A stretch of DNA of 64,000 nucleotides from an uncultured Hungatella sp. (GCA_947089145.1 CAMUJH010000001.1:62001-126000); one strand, 5' to 3'; positions 36,362 to 45,140 are shown, counted from the stretch's first letter. The notes: generated by a model not told the origin, from the letters alone. Numbers and translations are program-made.

Positions 36362-36820
36362 ATGGATTTCGCCTATTACCTGCCGGAGATTATTTTTGGA
36401 ATTATCATAATCGCGGCGCTGATATGGGGAGTCTGCTTTATCCGTGAAATGTTTCTCTATTCAAAAGGCAAAACTACCTGTGTATACTGCAAGCATACCA
36501 CCGCAAAAGATTCCCCTCAAAAATATCTTTTTCTCCTGCCCATTTCATTCGGGACCACATATGAGGATGCAGAGCATTATCTTCCGTCCCACTTAAGGCC
36601 TATTATGGGAACGAATCAGATTCCTACCGGCAGGCGGGCATGCTGGGTCGAACGTTACGCCTGCAGCCGATGCGGCAGGGAGCAAGTGACAGTTACCGAT
36701 TTTCTTTTGGTCCGGGGAACAGAGGATGTAAAGGGAACTTATCTTTTGCCCTATGAACCATTTCAAAAGCTAATTGAAAGCTGGGAGTCTATTGCCGTAA
36801 CCGGAACTCACGTTTATTGA
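36362..36820 (+). CDS. Membrane-anchored zinc-ribbon protein of unknown function
   Basis: 152 residues. One N-terminal helix (about 8-30) is followed by two CxxC knuckles: CVYCKHTT near 40 and CSRCGREQ near 102, forming a split zinc ribbon. Between them lies a polar segment (YLPSHLRPIMGTNQIPTGRR). Family not recognised. It is coupled to the gene before it and followed 56 bases later by the third gene of the cluster. Confidence 0.65.
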   Translation: MDFAYYLPEIIFGIIIIAALIWGVCFIREMFLYSKGKTTCVYCKHTTAKDSPQKYLFLLPISFGTTYEDAEHYLPSHLRPIMGTNQIPTGRRACWVERYACSRCGREQVTVTDFLLVRGTEDVKGTYLLPYEPFQKLIESWESIAVTGTHVY

Positions 36821-36876
36821 TTTCGGAACAATAAACATCCATTAAAAAGTATTGGATAAAAGGAGTATTAAAAATC

Positions 36877-37599
36877 ATGAAAAAGCTGGTAGTAAAAGCA
36901 TTGGAAGGAGCGTCTGTCATCGTCGCTCTTGTTATCGGAGTGATCCTGATGAATACCATAAGCGTGGAATCCATGCTCCGGGGCAAGGAAGAGCCGGTCA
37001 CTCTGGCCATGACAGAGGACGGGCTTCAGGATGACTTTGTCGGACTGCCCGCAGGCGATGACATTCCCCGGGTGACAAGCGCCGAAGAGTGGGACAACAC
37101 CTGGGCTTCCTCCTGCGTAACCATAGAACCGGTCTCTGTCATTTCCACCGGCATAGGGGCGCGCTATTCCTGGGTTCCTGCCTACTCCAACGCCGGCAGG
37201 CGGGGAGGCGCCAGGAAAAAGGCCGACGTTACCCGGACGTCACTGGATGTTCTCGGAGAGTACGGAGAGTATTTTATTCTTCAGCTTCCGGATCAGTCCT
37301 ACATACTGGCCCAGATCTCCAAAGATGACGCCAGAAAACTGAAAGCCGGAAAGGCAGTAACTCTCCCTGTTGGAAAAAAGGGCGGCGTGCACCGGCAGGT
37401 TCTTGCAAACATTACGGATTTGTGTGAAGAATATGATGTTAATACAGACGGCGTATTTTACTGTATCAATGATCAGTGGAATGAATCCCATCATATTATG
37501 CTTCAGCTGATACGCATCGGCATCGCACTGGGTACCACCCTGGTTCTGGGTACGATTCTGATTATGCTTGTGGATAAGATCCTTAGAGTTAAAGATTAA
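36877..37599 (+). CDS. Membrane protein of unknown function, two terminal helices
   Basis: 240 residues, AAGGAG upstream. An N-terminal helix covers about 8-27 and a C-terminal one about 208-232. Between them is a ~180-residue extracytoplasmic or cytoplasmic domain (YSWVPAYSNAGRRGGARKKA, YILAQISKDDARKLKAGKAV). It is last in the 35.7-37.6 kb cluster. I do not recognise the family. The topology, with one domain held between two helices, may suggest a sensor or scaffold. The foldback element and terminator follow. Confidence 0.65.
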   Translation: MKKLVVKALEGASVIVALVIGVILMNTISVESMLRGKEEPVTLAMTEDGLQDDFVGLPAGDDIPRVTSAEEWDNTWASSCVTIEPVSVISTGIGARYSWVPAYSNAGRRGGARKKADVTRTSLDVLGEYGEYFILQLPDQSYILAQISKDDARKLKAGKAVTLPVGKKGGVHRQVLANITDLCEEYDVNTDGVFYCINDQWNESHHIMLQLIRIGIALGTTLVLGTILIMLVDKILRVKD

Positions 37600-37643
37600 A
37601 CTGCCCATATAGCAGAATCCGCCTGCTTGAGGACGGCATGGCG

Positions 37644-37809
37644 CTAGAGCGTGTTTGAAAATTCATTCCCGCCATCTGCACGCCCCACTTTGCGGGAGAT
37701 CTGGCCCTCATTCGGTCAACGTAGCCCACTACGCCTCCCTCATTCGGGCCAGATCTCCCGCAAACTGTGACGCACATCTGACGGAAAGCAATTTTCAAAC
37801 ACGCTCTAG
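37644..37809. mobile_element. 166-bp foldback element (MITE-like)
   Basis: Two 64-bp arms (37644-37707 and 37746-37809) are inverted repeats around a 38-base centre. The outer 20 bp (CTAGAGCGTGTTTGAAAATT) and inner 19 bp (TTTGCGGGAGATCTGGCCC) match perfectly; the middle is diverged. There is no open frame. It sits between two convergent genes. No target-site duplication is clear. It may be a non-autonomous element or a bidirectional RNA hairpin. Confidence 0.7.
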
Positions 37810-37834
37810 TTCAGACATTTATTTGGACTGATGC

Positions 37835-37898
37835 AGAACAGGCATTGCAGGAAACTGATAAACGTTCAGCTTCTCTGCAATGCCTGTTCTTGTTTTTT
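37835..37898 (+). terminator. Strong terminator closing the 35.7-37.6 kb cluster
   Basis: AGAACAGGCATTGCAG (37835-37850) pairs perfectly over 16 bases with CTGCAATGCCTGTTCT (37875-37890) and is followed by TGTTTTTTT on the plus strand. The 3' arm overlaps the last codons of the minus-strand gene ending at 37866. Confidence 0.8.
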
Positions 37899-38816
37899 TC
37901 GTTTCATGCCATTTACAATGCGTCTGCATCTTGAGAGGTATTCTTTATATTCCTTCTCTCCTGCAATGCTCTTACCGACATCCTCTATCTTATTCAGGAT
38001 GCCGGTAAGCCTTTTTGACATCTTGCAGCAATAGGCCAGCTTCATTTTTAGAAATATCTCAAAATCCTGCGCTGTAAATCCCTCCTCACATTCCTCCCAT
38101 ATGCTGCTTATGGAAATCTCTAAAAATTGTCCAACAGTATTAATAATATCTGTTGTCTTCTCCTGCTTCCCAGTGCACATTTCCAAAAATGCTTTCAGCA
38201 ATTCCATGTGATAGAAAATAAATGCTCTCCTCTCTTCCTGTGTTTTAAAGTCGTAAGCAGCCTTTTCCAACAGTTCCCATGTCCGAAAGGGAAACAGGAA
38301 AAGCGCGCTCCGCAGCAGCCGTTCGCCATATTCCCTGTCGCTGCAGGTTCGAAAGCCTTCTACAATTTTGCAGGAAAACAATAAAGAATCCCATCCGTCA
38401 TTTACTTTTTCATTTTTGGTTCGAAGGTGCTCTTCTTTTCCCTGCGTCCATTGTTTATCCAGGCGAAGCTTGACAAAATGAAAAGGAAGTTCCTCTATTT
38501 CACACAACTCCTTCTCTAAATAGCATCCATTTCCTTTTGGGCAGTCCTTCCGCATCAGAGGAACTACTATCTGCCCATTATAAAAACATGTCAGAAAGTA
38601 CGTACAGTATTCGCTATTCCATTCAACAGAATATTTTGCATCTCCCTCAAGATCGTAACAGCTGTCTGCGATATACAGCAGATAATTCATAGCCATGCTG
38701 TGGATGCAGATACATACCTGGTCCTTAACAAGGGTCACGCATTTCAGCTTATGAATATTCCTAAACTGCTCTTGCTCTTCATATGATCTGCGTGTGTATT
38801 CCAATAAATCTTTCAT
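37866..38816 (-). CDS. Unknown protein, third gene of the PRTase operon
   Basis: 316 residues, soluble, helical in its second half (~200-316: EKAAYDFKTQEERRAFIFYH, KMKLAYCCKMSKRLTGILNK) and ending in a basic stretch (MKRKKQEQALQRS). The first half has a mixed alpha/beta look with several Cys residues (VCICIHSMAMNYLLYIADSC, KDCPKGNGCYLEKELCEIEE). I recognise no catalytic motif or family. It starts 17 bases after the PRTase gene (GAGG, nine bases) and is expected to be cotranscribed. Its lower GC than nearby housekeeping genes suggests acquisition. Confidence 0.65.
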   Translation of the reverse strand: MKDLLEYTRRSYEEQEQFRNIHKLKCVTLVKDQVCICIHSMAMNYLLYIADSCYDLEGDAKYSVEWNSEYCTYFLTCFYNGQIVVPLMRKDCPKGNGCYLEKELCEIEELPFHFVKLRLDKQWTQGKEEHLRTKNEKVNDGWDSLLFSCKIVEGFRTCSDREYGERLLRSALFLFPFRTWELLEKAAYDFKTQEERRAFIFYHMELLKAFLEMCTGKQEKTTDIINTVGQFLEISISSIWEECEEGFTAQDFEIFLKMKLAYCCKMSKRLTGILNKIEDVGKSIAGEKEYKEYLSRCRRIVNGMKRKKQEQALQRS

Positions 38817-38833
38817 ATGTTAAAGCCTCGATT

Positions 38834-40636
38834 TCACGTATTTATCTGCTGTAAATAATTCCTCACCAACTCGTCGTCTTTATACTCATCACTTTCCAGG
38901 CACTCCCGGAAAATAACGGTATTGTTCCATGCATCCAGTTTTCCTTTTTCCTCTTCAATGATCTGCCTTATCTCTTTCAGCTGAATGCCGAACCTCTCTT
39001 CAAACTGAGAAACCAGCTCCTGTAAAATCTTCACTCTTCTCTCAGCAAACTCTTCCTGGCTCTTTACTCCCAGCTTCTTTGCCCTGATGTTCCTTGATAT
39101 AAAAATCAAAGACTTCATAATAAAGGGATATTTCTCCAATACAATCCGATAACTCTGCTCTCCGGGCACTGTATAGCAGCCTATGCTTTTTTTGTCAAAG
39201 GAAACCGTGCATTTGGAAGCGGCAATTCCTGTATCCCAGGCGCTGATCAAAGCGCTGTAAATCTTCCGGTCTGTCTTTTCAAATGGAGCTTTTGCCTTTA
39301 AGAAACTTTCCACCGGAAGTCCTGGCAGACGGCTCTCATTTTTTTTAGCCCGCTGTTCATCCAGCCACCATGTTTTCTGAAAATAATTTTTGAGAATCCG
39401 GTTAGGCTCCTCTATCTCCTTGTCATAGGATTGGCTTAGTTCGTCGGACAGGCTCCGTGTACATTCATCCCCATAGGACGCAGAGAAAAAAGAGTCGCTA
39501 CAGTTAAAGTCAAGCAATTGCTTTTGGCCTGTATAAGCAATTTGCTCCAGTTCCTTTGACGCCATATGTCCAAAGCTTTTGGTAACTGTATCCGTGTCCA
39601 TAAACCAATCTGACTCCAAAGAATACTTATTTTTGAAGTATTCCCAATAGAGCTTACTTAAAATACAGGTAAGGAGCATCAGCTTATATTCTATTGCTTT
39701 TTCTGTCTCTCTTTTGTCCGTCTCTATATGAGACAAATCCGCCCTTATGGAGGACATGCCCTCAGGCAGGTATCCTGAAAATTTCTCTAACAGCTGATCC
39801 AGCTGAGTTCTGTTACAGCTCTTTATAAAAACATATGGAATTACTAAGACTTTCTTATTCCTTCTGTTAACATAAAACCGGATACATTGCTCCAGGCACA
39901 GGGTTCTGAAAACAGAGTATTCTGCAGATTCTTTCTCATAGCAGCAATAACACTCCAAATCAAACTTCTTTTGAAAATCGTCTCCAATATTTTCAAATAC
40001 AAGTTCCTCTTTGCCTCTCAGCCTGTCGATCAGCGGCAGCGCCGAGAAGCTGGTAAACGATGTGACATATGAAGTATACGGTGCCGCTGCCCCATAGATA
40101 CAGTTAACTATCTTATCAGAAAGCGTTCGCCATTTGGCCGGACTATACTCATATTCGAAGTTAATATGCCCTCTTACTGGTTCTTTCAGACAGTCAATAG
40201 GAAAGTTCATAACAAAAACCGAAACTTCAGGTTCTTTCTTGGTATATTCACATATTTCGTCAAAGACCCTGCTTATGGTGCGTCCATGGATCAGAATATC
40301 ATCCAGAATGCAGACACGTTTCCCCTCCATTGCTTTCCTGTATTTATATATACCCTTATCGGAAATAACACAGGGTCCGTCTCCCAGTTCTTCTTCCTCT
40401 AAAATAAAAATATCCAAGAATATCTGGCACAGGACAAGGCAACGCCTGGACATCAGAATGACAAAGTCATTGCCAGAGTCAGCACTGATATTCCTCAGGA
40501 AAAAGCTGTAGAGTTCCTCGTAGTCTTCACCCAGTATTTTTTCAATGTCTTGTTTCAGCGTCTCTTTTTTGTCCTTATGCATAAGAACATAATCCTTGTA
40601 TTTTAAAAATGTATCGTCATTCTCATAATATGCCAT
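38834..40636 (-). CDS. Protein with N-terminal phosphoribosyltransferase-like domain
   Basis: 600 residues, ATG with GGAGGTG, four bases after the membrane-protein gene. Residues ~55-190 look like a type I phosphoribosyltransferase fold: DFVILMSRRCLVLCQIFLD, then the PRPP-binding motif VCILDDILIHGRTISRVF (108-125) with the acidic pair and GRT, then VSVFVMNFPID. The remaining ~400 residues are helical and unassigned (WFMDTDTVTKSFGHMASKEL, CTRSLSDELSQSYDKEIEEP). PRTase domains of this type occur in nucleotide salvage, but also fused to long unknown regions in predicted conflict systems. No salvage partner is nearby. The operon context suggests a sensor or effector, which is inference. Confidence 0.7.
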   Translation of the reverse strand: MAYYENDDTFLKYKDYVLMHKDKKETLKQDIEKILGEDYEELYSFFLRNISADSGNDFVILMSRRCLVLCQIFLDIFILEEEELGDGPCVISDKGIYKYRKAMEGKRVCILDDILIHGRTISRVFDEICEYTKKEPEVSVFVMNFPIDCLKEPVRGHINFEYEYSPAKWRTLSDKIVNCIYGAAAPYTSYVTSFTSFSALPLIDRLRGKEELVFENIGDDFQKKFDLECYCCYEKESAEYSVFRTLCLEQCIRFYVNRRNKKVLVIPYVFIKSCNRTQLDQLLEKFSGYLPEGMSSIRADLSHIETDKRETEKAIEYKLMLLTCILSKLYWEYFKNKYSLESDWFMDTDTVTKSFGHMASKELEQIAYTGQKQLLDFNCSDSFFSASYGDECTRSLSDELSQSYDKEIEEPNRILKNYFQKTWWLDEQRAKKNESRLPGLPVESFLKAKAPFEKTDRKIYSALISAWDTGIAASKCTVSFDKKSIGCYTVPGEQSYRIVLEKYPFIMKSLIFISRNIRAKKLGVKSQEEFAERRVKILQELVSQFEERFGIQLKEIRQIIEEEKGKLDAWNNTVIFRECLESDEYKDDELVRNYLQQINT

Positions 40637-40640
40637 AACG

Positions 40641-41522
40641 TCACCTCCTTATCTTCCTGTTTATAGTTTCCAACAAGACTCCCTTTTTATCTCCGTTTTT
40701 CCCCTTATTTTTCATTGTCAGACACAGCTCAAACGGTATGTCCCCAATCCCGTTTTGACCGGACAACAGCACATTCTGGCATTCCATCTGTATCATAACC
40801 TCTATTAAATTATCTTTGTAATTTGTATCGTGAGAGGATCTTAAATATGACTCATAAAAATTCTGGAACGCCGCCTGCATTTTGTCATCCACAACGAAGT
40901 AAACTGATAGTTCAAATTCTCGATTGTTGGTAAAATCATAATTTTCTTCATTTAGTTCTATCCGGCATTCTTCATCCTTTACTTTTGATACATGATTTTC
41001 CACGTACTGCCTTCTCCAATGAAAACATATCCCTCTTATCCTAATATCAAAGTAAATTGGAAAAGCAGGCTCCAGTATCAGTTCTAAAATATAGCCCTCA
41101 AAAAATGAAAGCTTGTCCAAATGTCTTGCAGGTATATCCTGGTTGCAGTCATACAATATACCTGTTTTGCATATTAAATCCGGCATATTGGTAGCAATGG
41201 AATACTCTTGCTGCTTTTTTTGCCCGTTTTCATTAATTCGTTCCAGCATCAGCGTCAGCTTAATGGTCAAAATGCCAATGCAGACCGAAGCCGCTGCGCC
41301 AAGATAGCTTGCACTGTATCCGAACCATGGATTTACATTGTCGGGAACGTAGAACCAGCTTCTCGGCACTTCTGCTGCTTTTTTCATACAGATAAGGGAC
41401 ACGGGAGGAACAATCAGTACCAACAGCATAATTTTGAGAACCAGCCATTTGTTTTTCCATACAGATGCTTTCAAATATTCGGATAAACCGTCAAAATCAT
41501 TATGCTTGTCCGTATTGTTCAT
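40641..41522 (-). CDS. Two-helix membrane protein, first gene of the PRTase operon
   Basis: 293 residues. Helices lie at about 25-46 and 70-94, with a short loop between (EVPRSWFYVPDNVNPWFGYS), followed by ~200 soluble residues with beta-rich patterns (LSFFEGYILELILEPAFPIY, ELSVYFVVDDKMQAAFQNFY). The soluble part probably faces the cytoplasm. No known family is evident. A two-helix anchor plus cytoplasmic domain, next to a nucleotide-type enzyme domain, is common in membrane-effector pairs. The ribosome site is distant (GAGG). Confidence 0.65.
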   Translation of the reverse strand: MNNTDKHNDFDGLSEYLKASVWKNKWLVLKIMLLVLIVPPVSLICMKKAAEVPRSWFYVPDNVNPWFGYSASYLGAAASVCIGILTIKLTLMLERINENGQKKQQEYSIATNMPDLICKTGILYDCNQDIPARHLDKLSFFEGYILELILEPAFPIYFDIRIRGICFHWRRQYVENHVSKVKDEECRIELNEENYDFTNNREFELSVYFVVDDKMQAAFQNFYESYLRSSHDTNYKDNLIEVMIQMECQNVLLSGQNGIGDIPFELCLTMKNKGKNGDKKGVLLETINRKIRR

Positions 41523-41654
41523 GATTTTTGCCCATTTTCCTCAAAAAATATGCCGCAAAGCCCGCTAACAGGCTGTTTTCCATTAGTTTATACTTTAACA
41601 TGATTTTATAAAATGCGCAAGGGATTTAGAGCTTCCCAAACACATTTTGCCCGC

Positions 41655-42356
41655 TCAAAACCCGCATTTGACGGCCCTGTCTATACAAAACCCGTCTTCT
41701 CTTACGTCACAGTCATAAGCCAGCACCTTTACGCCTGCCGCTCCTGCCTCTGCAAGGGCATCTGCAAAAGCCTTATGCATCTCCTGGTTGGGCCTGAATT
41801 CATAAACGCCCTTCATCTGAATGACAAACAGCACAAAAGTCAGGAACCCGTCCTCAGCCGCTGCTGCCAGCTCTTTTAAATGCTTTACTCCTCTTTCCGT
41901 AGGCGCATCCGGAAAGAGCGCCACGCCGTCTTTTTCCAGCGTCACCCCTTTTACTTCCATAAACGCCGGTTTTCCCTTAAGGGTAAATGCCAGGTCAAAG
42001 CGGGACTGCCCAAAAGTTATCTCCCGCCGTATGTTTTCCGGTTTCATCCCTGTTTCTCTCTGAAATCCGCCGTTTTGAAGCCACTCCATCGCTGCCGTAT
42101 TGGGGGCCTGGGAATCCATATTGATCAATAAATGCCCTTTGTAGACGCCTGTCAGGGAGTATTGGGTCTTTCTGCCCTGGGCGGCTGCGTCAGGATGGTA
42201 TTCCAGCAAAACCTTTGCCCCTGGTATCAGAAGTTCCCGGCACCGGCCTGTATTTTTTACATGAACTGTATGTTCTCTTCCGTTTATCTCCACCTGCGCC
42301 ACGAAGCGGTTCGGCCTTTCCCTGAAAATTCCTTTTTCTATATGTGCATACCGCAT
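41655..42356 (-). CDS. sfsA: Sugar fermentation stimulation protein A (SfsA)
   Basis: 233 residues from ATG 42354-42356, matching the usual family length; the open frame runs to 42566 but would overlap feoA. Family landmarks: FRERPNRFVAQVEINGREHT, HVKNTGRCRELLIPGAKVLL, RFDLAFTLKGKPAFMEVKGV, LFPDAPTERGVKHLKEL, and the C-terminal DADLAEAG-like region. SfsA has an OB-like N-domain and a nuclease-like fold with Asp/Glu/Lys residues (DLAF...EVKGVT). Its role is unclear, possibly nucleic-acid binding. It diverges from feoA, 67 bases away. Confidence 0.92.
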   Translation of the reverse strand: MRYAHIEKGIFRERPNRFVAQVEINGREHTVHVKNTGRCRELLIPGAKVLLEYHPDAAAQGRKTQYSLTGVYKGHLLINMDSQAPNTAAMEWLQNGGFQRETGMKPENIRREITFGQSRFDLAFTLKGKPAFMEVKGVTLEKDGVALFPDAPTERGVKHLKELAAAAEDGFLTFVLFVIQMKGVYEFRPNQEMHKAFADALAEAGAAGVKVLAYDCDVREDGFCIDRAVKCGF

Positions 42357-42423
42357 AGGGTCACCCTGCACCCCTCTCCTGCATATTGTAGTCATAAGTA
42401 CTTTCTTTTCCGGTGGACTTTCT

Positions 42424-42681
42424 ATGGTACTTCCATTAAGTAAAATAGATTTGGGGGAGACAGCCAAAGTGGTGTGGGTTGCCAGCGAAAAGGCTATGGC
42501 GGCCCGGCTGGCAGACCTTGGCTTTATTCCTGATGAAGAAATCTCCTGCGTTTTAAAGGGGCGCAAAGGCGGTATGAGGGCCTATTTGGTAAGGAATGCA
42601 GTCATAGGCCTGCGGGAAGAAAATATCAATGAAATCTTTGTAGAGGTGAATCCGCCCCGCTGCAGCGCCTCTTTGCAGTAA
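42424..42681 (+). CDS. feoA: FeoA, ferrous iron transport SH3-like protein
   Basis: 85 residues with the FeoA domain: LSKIDLGETAKVVWVASEKA, MAARLADLGFIPDEEISCVL, NAVIGLREENINEIFVEV. FeoA is a small cytoplasmic partner of FeoB. The start ATG 42424 lies in the divergent gap with sfsA; GGTGG is six bases upstream. FeoB follows only after a 620-base gap that carries a small gene on the opposite strand, which is unusual for a feo operon. Confidence 0.88.
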   Translation: MVLPLSKIDLGETAKVVWVASEKAMAARLADLGFIPDEEISCVLKGRKGGMRAYLVRNAVIGLREENINEIFVEVNPPRCSASLQ

Positions 42682-42809
42682 TACCAAGACCCCATTTACG
42701 CACATTGCCGTAAGTGAAGAAAAGAGCAGCCAAATAAGATGGCTGCCCTTTTGCTTTCTTCTATCTGCTCCCGCAGCGCTCCAGCCTCTTTTTGGCTGCC
42801 AGCCTTCTG

Positions 42810-43094
42810 CTATTCTCCATCTACATCCATATTCACTGCTACGCTGATGGCACCGGATACTGTAGCCATAGCCGATATCACCGCAAACAGAATAATGAGA
42901 AGCGCTCCGCCCATAAGGATCAGAAGAAATGCGCTTTCCTCTGAGTCTGCGCCCTCCGCAGTCACTTCCTCTGCTGCCACCTGCTCTTCCTGCTGTACTG
43001 TCTCTGCGTAAGCCGTCATAGCGGGAGCCGCTGCGGCAGATACGCACAGGCACATTACAAACATCATCAGCGTCTTTTTCAAAATATTCCACAT
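42810..43094 (-). CDS. Small secreted/membrane protein between feoA and feoB
   Basis: 94 residues with GGAGGAAGGAG upstream. A signal peptide (1-30, CVSAAAAPAMTAYAE) is followed by a short acidic linker (VQQEEQVAAEEVTAEGADSE) and one membrane helix (about 58-80, FLLILMGGALLIILFAVISA). The C-terminus is short (SVAVNMDVDGE). Small proteins of this shape (single TM, acidic) accompany some clostridial transporters. It is antisense to the feoA-feoB gap and convergent with feoA. Confidence 0.7.
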   Translation of the reverse strand: MWNILKKTLMMFVMCLCVSAAAAPAMTAYAETVQQEEQVAAEEVTAEGADSEESAFLLILMGGALLIILFAVISAMATVSGAISVAVNMDVDGE

Positions 43095-43302
43095 AATTAC
43101 AGGTTACTCCTTCCTCCTGCCGCCGTCTTTACGGCTGACCAGATTGCTGTGACGTGCTGTCTGCCATATGGCATGGGACACATCAATACACTTGTTTAGT
43201 ATACCACATTTGTCAAAAAAAAGAAATACTTATGCACGCTTGATTTTGATTTTTCATATGGTAATCTTAAGGCTGAATTATGATCGATATATGGAGGGAT
43301 TC

Positions 43303-45132
43303 ATGGATAATTATCACATGGTAGTCGCTCTGGCCGGCAACCCTAATGTGGGAAAAAGCACCATATTCAACGGTATTACAGGTTTAAAGCAGCATACTGC
43401 CAACTGGCCGGGCGTGACGGTAGAAGCTGCCAGCGGTGAATTTACCCTGGACGGCAAGGCCTGTATACTGGTGGACCTGCCAGGCACTTATTCCCTTAAC
43501 ACCCACTCCAAAGAGGAGGAGGTGGCCAGGCAGTACCTTTGTTCCGGGGAGGCGGATGCCGTGGTGGTGGTCTGCGATGCAACGTGCGTGGAGCGGGGAC
43601 TTCACCTTTTAAAACAGATTTTGTCCCTGGAATCCGTAAAAGAACATGGAGTCCCTCTTGTTTTGTGTATCAATCTATGTGATGAAGCAGGGAAAAAGGG
43701 AATTGAGATTGATTTTGATCTTTTAAAGGATGTGCTTCAGATTCCCGTGGTTTCCTGCTGCGCCCGGTGTGCCGGGGATTTGGCCCAGTTAAAGCAGGCC
43801 ATTCTCCAGTGCGGAGGAACCCGCGTAAATTATGACTGCCTGGATTTCTCGCCCAAGCGCCTTGCGGCGGAAACCGTCCGCTATACCAGGACCAATTACC
43901 GGAAGCAGGAAGAAGCCATTGACCGCATCGTCACAGGGCGCTTTACCGGAACCCTTATCATGGTTTTGCTGCTTCTGGGAGTCTTCTGGCTGACCATGGC
44001 CGGAGCCAATTATCCCTCAACGCTCCTATGGAATCTGCTGTTTTCTTTTGAAGGGAAGATGGATGCCCTCCTGACGGCTTTAAACGTTCCCCGCCTGCTT
44101 ATCCAGGCGCTGGTATACGGCGTCTATCGGGTGCTGGCCTGGGTAGTTTCTGTCATGCTGCCTCCCATGGCCATCTTTTTTCCCCTGTTTACTCTGCTGG
44201 AAGATCTGGGATATCTGCCGAGAATCGCCTTTCACATGGACCGCTCCTTCAGGCGCTGCCGGGCCTGTGGGAAGCAGTGCCTGACCATGGCCATGGGGTT
44301 CGGATGCAACGCTGCCGGCGTCATCGGATGCCGAATTATTGATTCTCCCAGAGAACGTCTTATTGCCATCCTTACCAATTCCCTGGTTCCCTGCAACGGC
44401 CGGTTTCCCACCTTATTTACCCTAATTACCCTTTTCTTTCTTACGGGAATTCAGGGAAGCTTCGCCGGTTCTCTGGCAGCCGCCCTGCTGCTGACAGCCG
44501 CTATTCTGGCCGGAGTCATCGCCACCCTGGCATGTTCCTGGGTATTGTCCCACACCCTTTTAAAAGGAATCCCCTCTGCCTTTACCCTGGAACTGCCGCC
44601 TTACCGCCGCCCTCAGATTGGAAAAGTGCTGGTGCGCTCCATTTTAGACCGCACGCTTTTCGTCCTTGGCCGGGCAGTTTCCATTGCGGCGCCTGCCGGC
44701 CTGATAATATGGATTCTTGCCAACACTGCAGTCAGGGGGCAAAGCGTGCTCCTGCATCTCACCGGATTTTTTGACCCGCTGGGACGTCTTATGGGATTGG
44801 ACGGAGTAATCCTTATGGCTTTTCTCCTGGGATTCCCTGCCAATGAAATCGTAGTCCCCATTATGCTTATGACTTATCTTCAAAGCGGGATGTTGGTGGA
44901 AATGACAGACTCCGCAGCTTTGTTTACCCTGCTTACGGCCAACGGGTGGACCTGGAAAACCGCCCTTTGCATGCTGATTTTCTGCCTGTTCCACTGGCCC
45001 TGCTCTACCACCTGCCTCACCATAAAGAAAGAAACCGGCAGTCTTAAATGGACTGCAGCGGCAATTTTGCTTCCTACGGTTTTAGGCGTCGTTTTGTGCA
45101 TAGGAGTGAACGCAGCAGTATCCTGTCTGTAG
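43303..45132 (+). CDS. feoB: FeoB, ferrous iron transporter
   Basis: 609 residues from ATG 43303 with GGAGGGATTC; the longer frame from 43168 has no support. N-terminal G domain: LAGNPNVGKSTIFNGITGLK (G1), a Thr-containing switch region, VDLPGTYSLNTHSKEE (G3), LCINLCDEAGKK (G4). A helical spacer follows, then about 8-10 membrane helices with the gate regions: FPLFTLLEDLGYLPRIAFHM, MGFGCNAAGVIGCRI, IPSAFTLELPPYRRP and FPANEIVVPIMLMTYL. It imports Fe2+ using GTP. This is a short FeoB type, lacking long C-terminal extensions. No Fur box was clearly seen upstream. Confidence 0.94.
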   Translation: MDNYHMVVALAGNPNVGKSTIFNGITGLKQHTANWPGVTVEAASGEFTLDGKACILVDLPGTYSLNTHSKEEEVARQYLCSGEADAVVVVCDATCVERGLHLLKQILSLESVKEHGVPLVLCINLCDEAGKKGIEIDFDLLKDVLQIPVVSCCARCAGDLAQLKQAILQCGGTRVNYDCLDFSPKRLAAETVRYTRTNYRKQEEAIDRIVTGRFTGTLIMVLLLLGVFWLTMAGANYPSTLLWNLLFSFEGKMDALLTALNVPRLLIQALVYGVYRVLAWVVSVMLPPMAIFFPLFTLLEDLGYLPRIAFHMDRSFRRCRACGKQCLTMAMGFGCNAAGVIGCRIIDSPRERLIAILTNSLVPCNGRFPTLFTLITLFFLTGIQGSFAGSLAAALLLTAAILAGVIATLACSWVLSHTLLKGIPSAFTLELPPYRRPQIGKVLVRSILDRTLFVLGRAVSIAAPAGLIIWILANTAVRGQSVLLHLTGFFDPLGRLMGLDGVILMAFLLGFPANEIVVPIMLMTYLQSGMLVEMTDSAALFTLLTANGWTWKTALCMLIFCLFHWPCSTTCLTIKKETGSLKWTAAAILLPTVLGVVLCIGVNAAVSCL

Positions 45133-45140
45133 CCGGCGGC

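Noticed and set aside
41523-41654. Promoter and sfsA terminator between sfsA and the PRTase operon
   Set aside because: Several TATAAA-like boxes and a short AGCC/GGCT stem exist, but no -35 at proper spacing and no strong hairpin, so I did not call them.
41655-42566. 303-residue SfsA
   Set aside because: The N-terminal 70 residues would overlap feoA and exceed the family length; the inner ATG at 42356 gives a normal SfsA.
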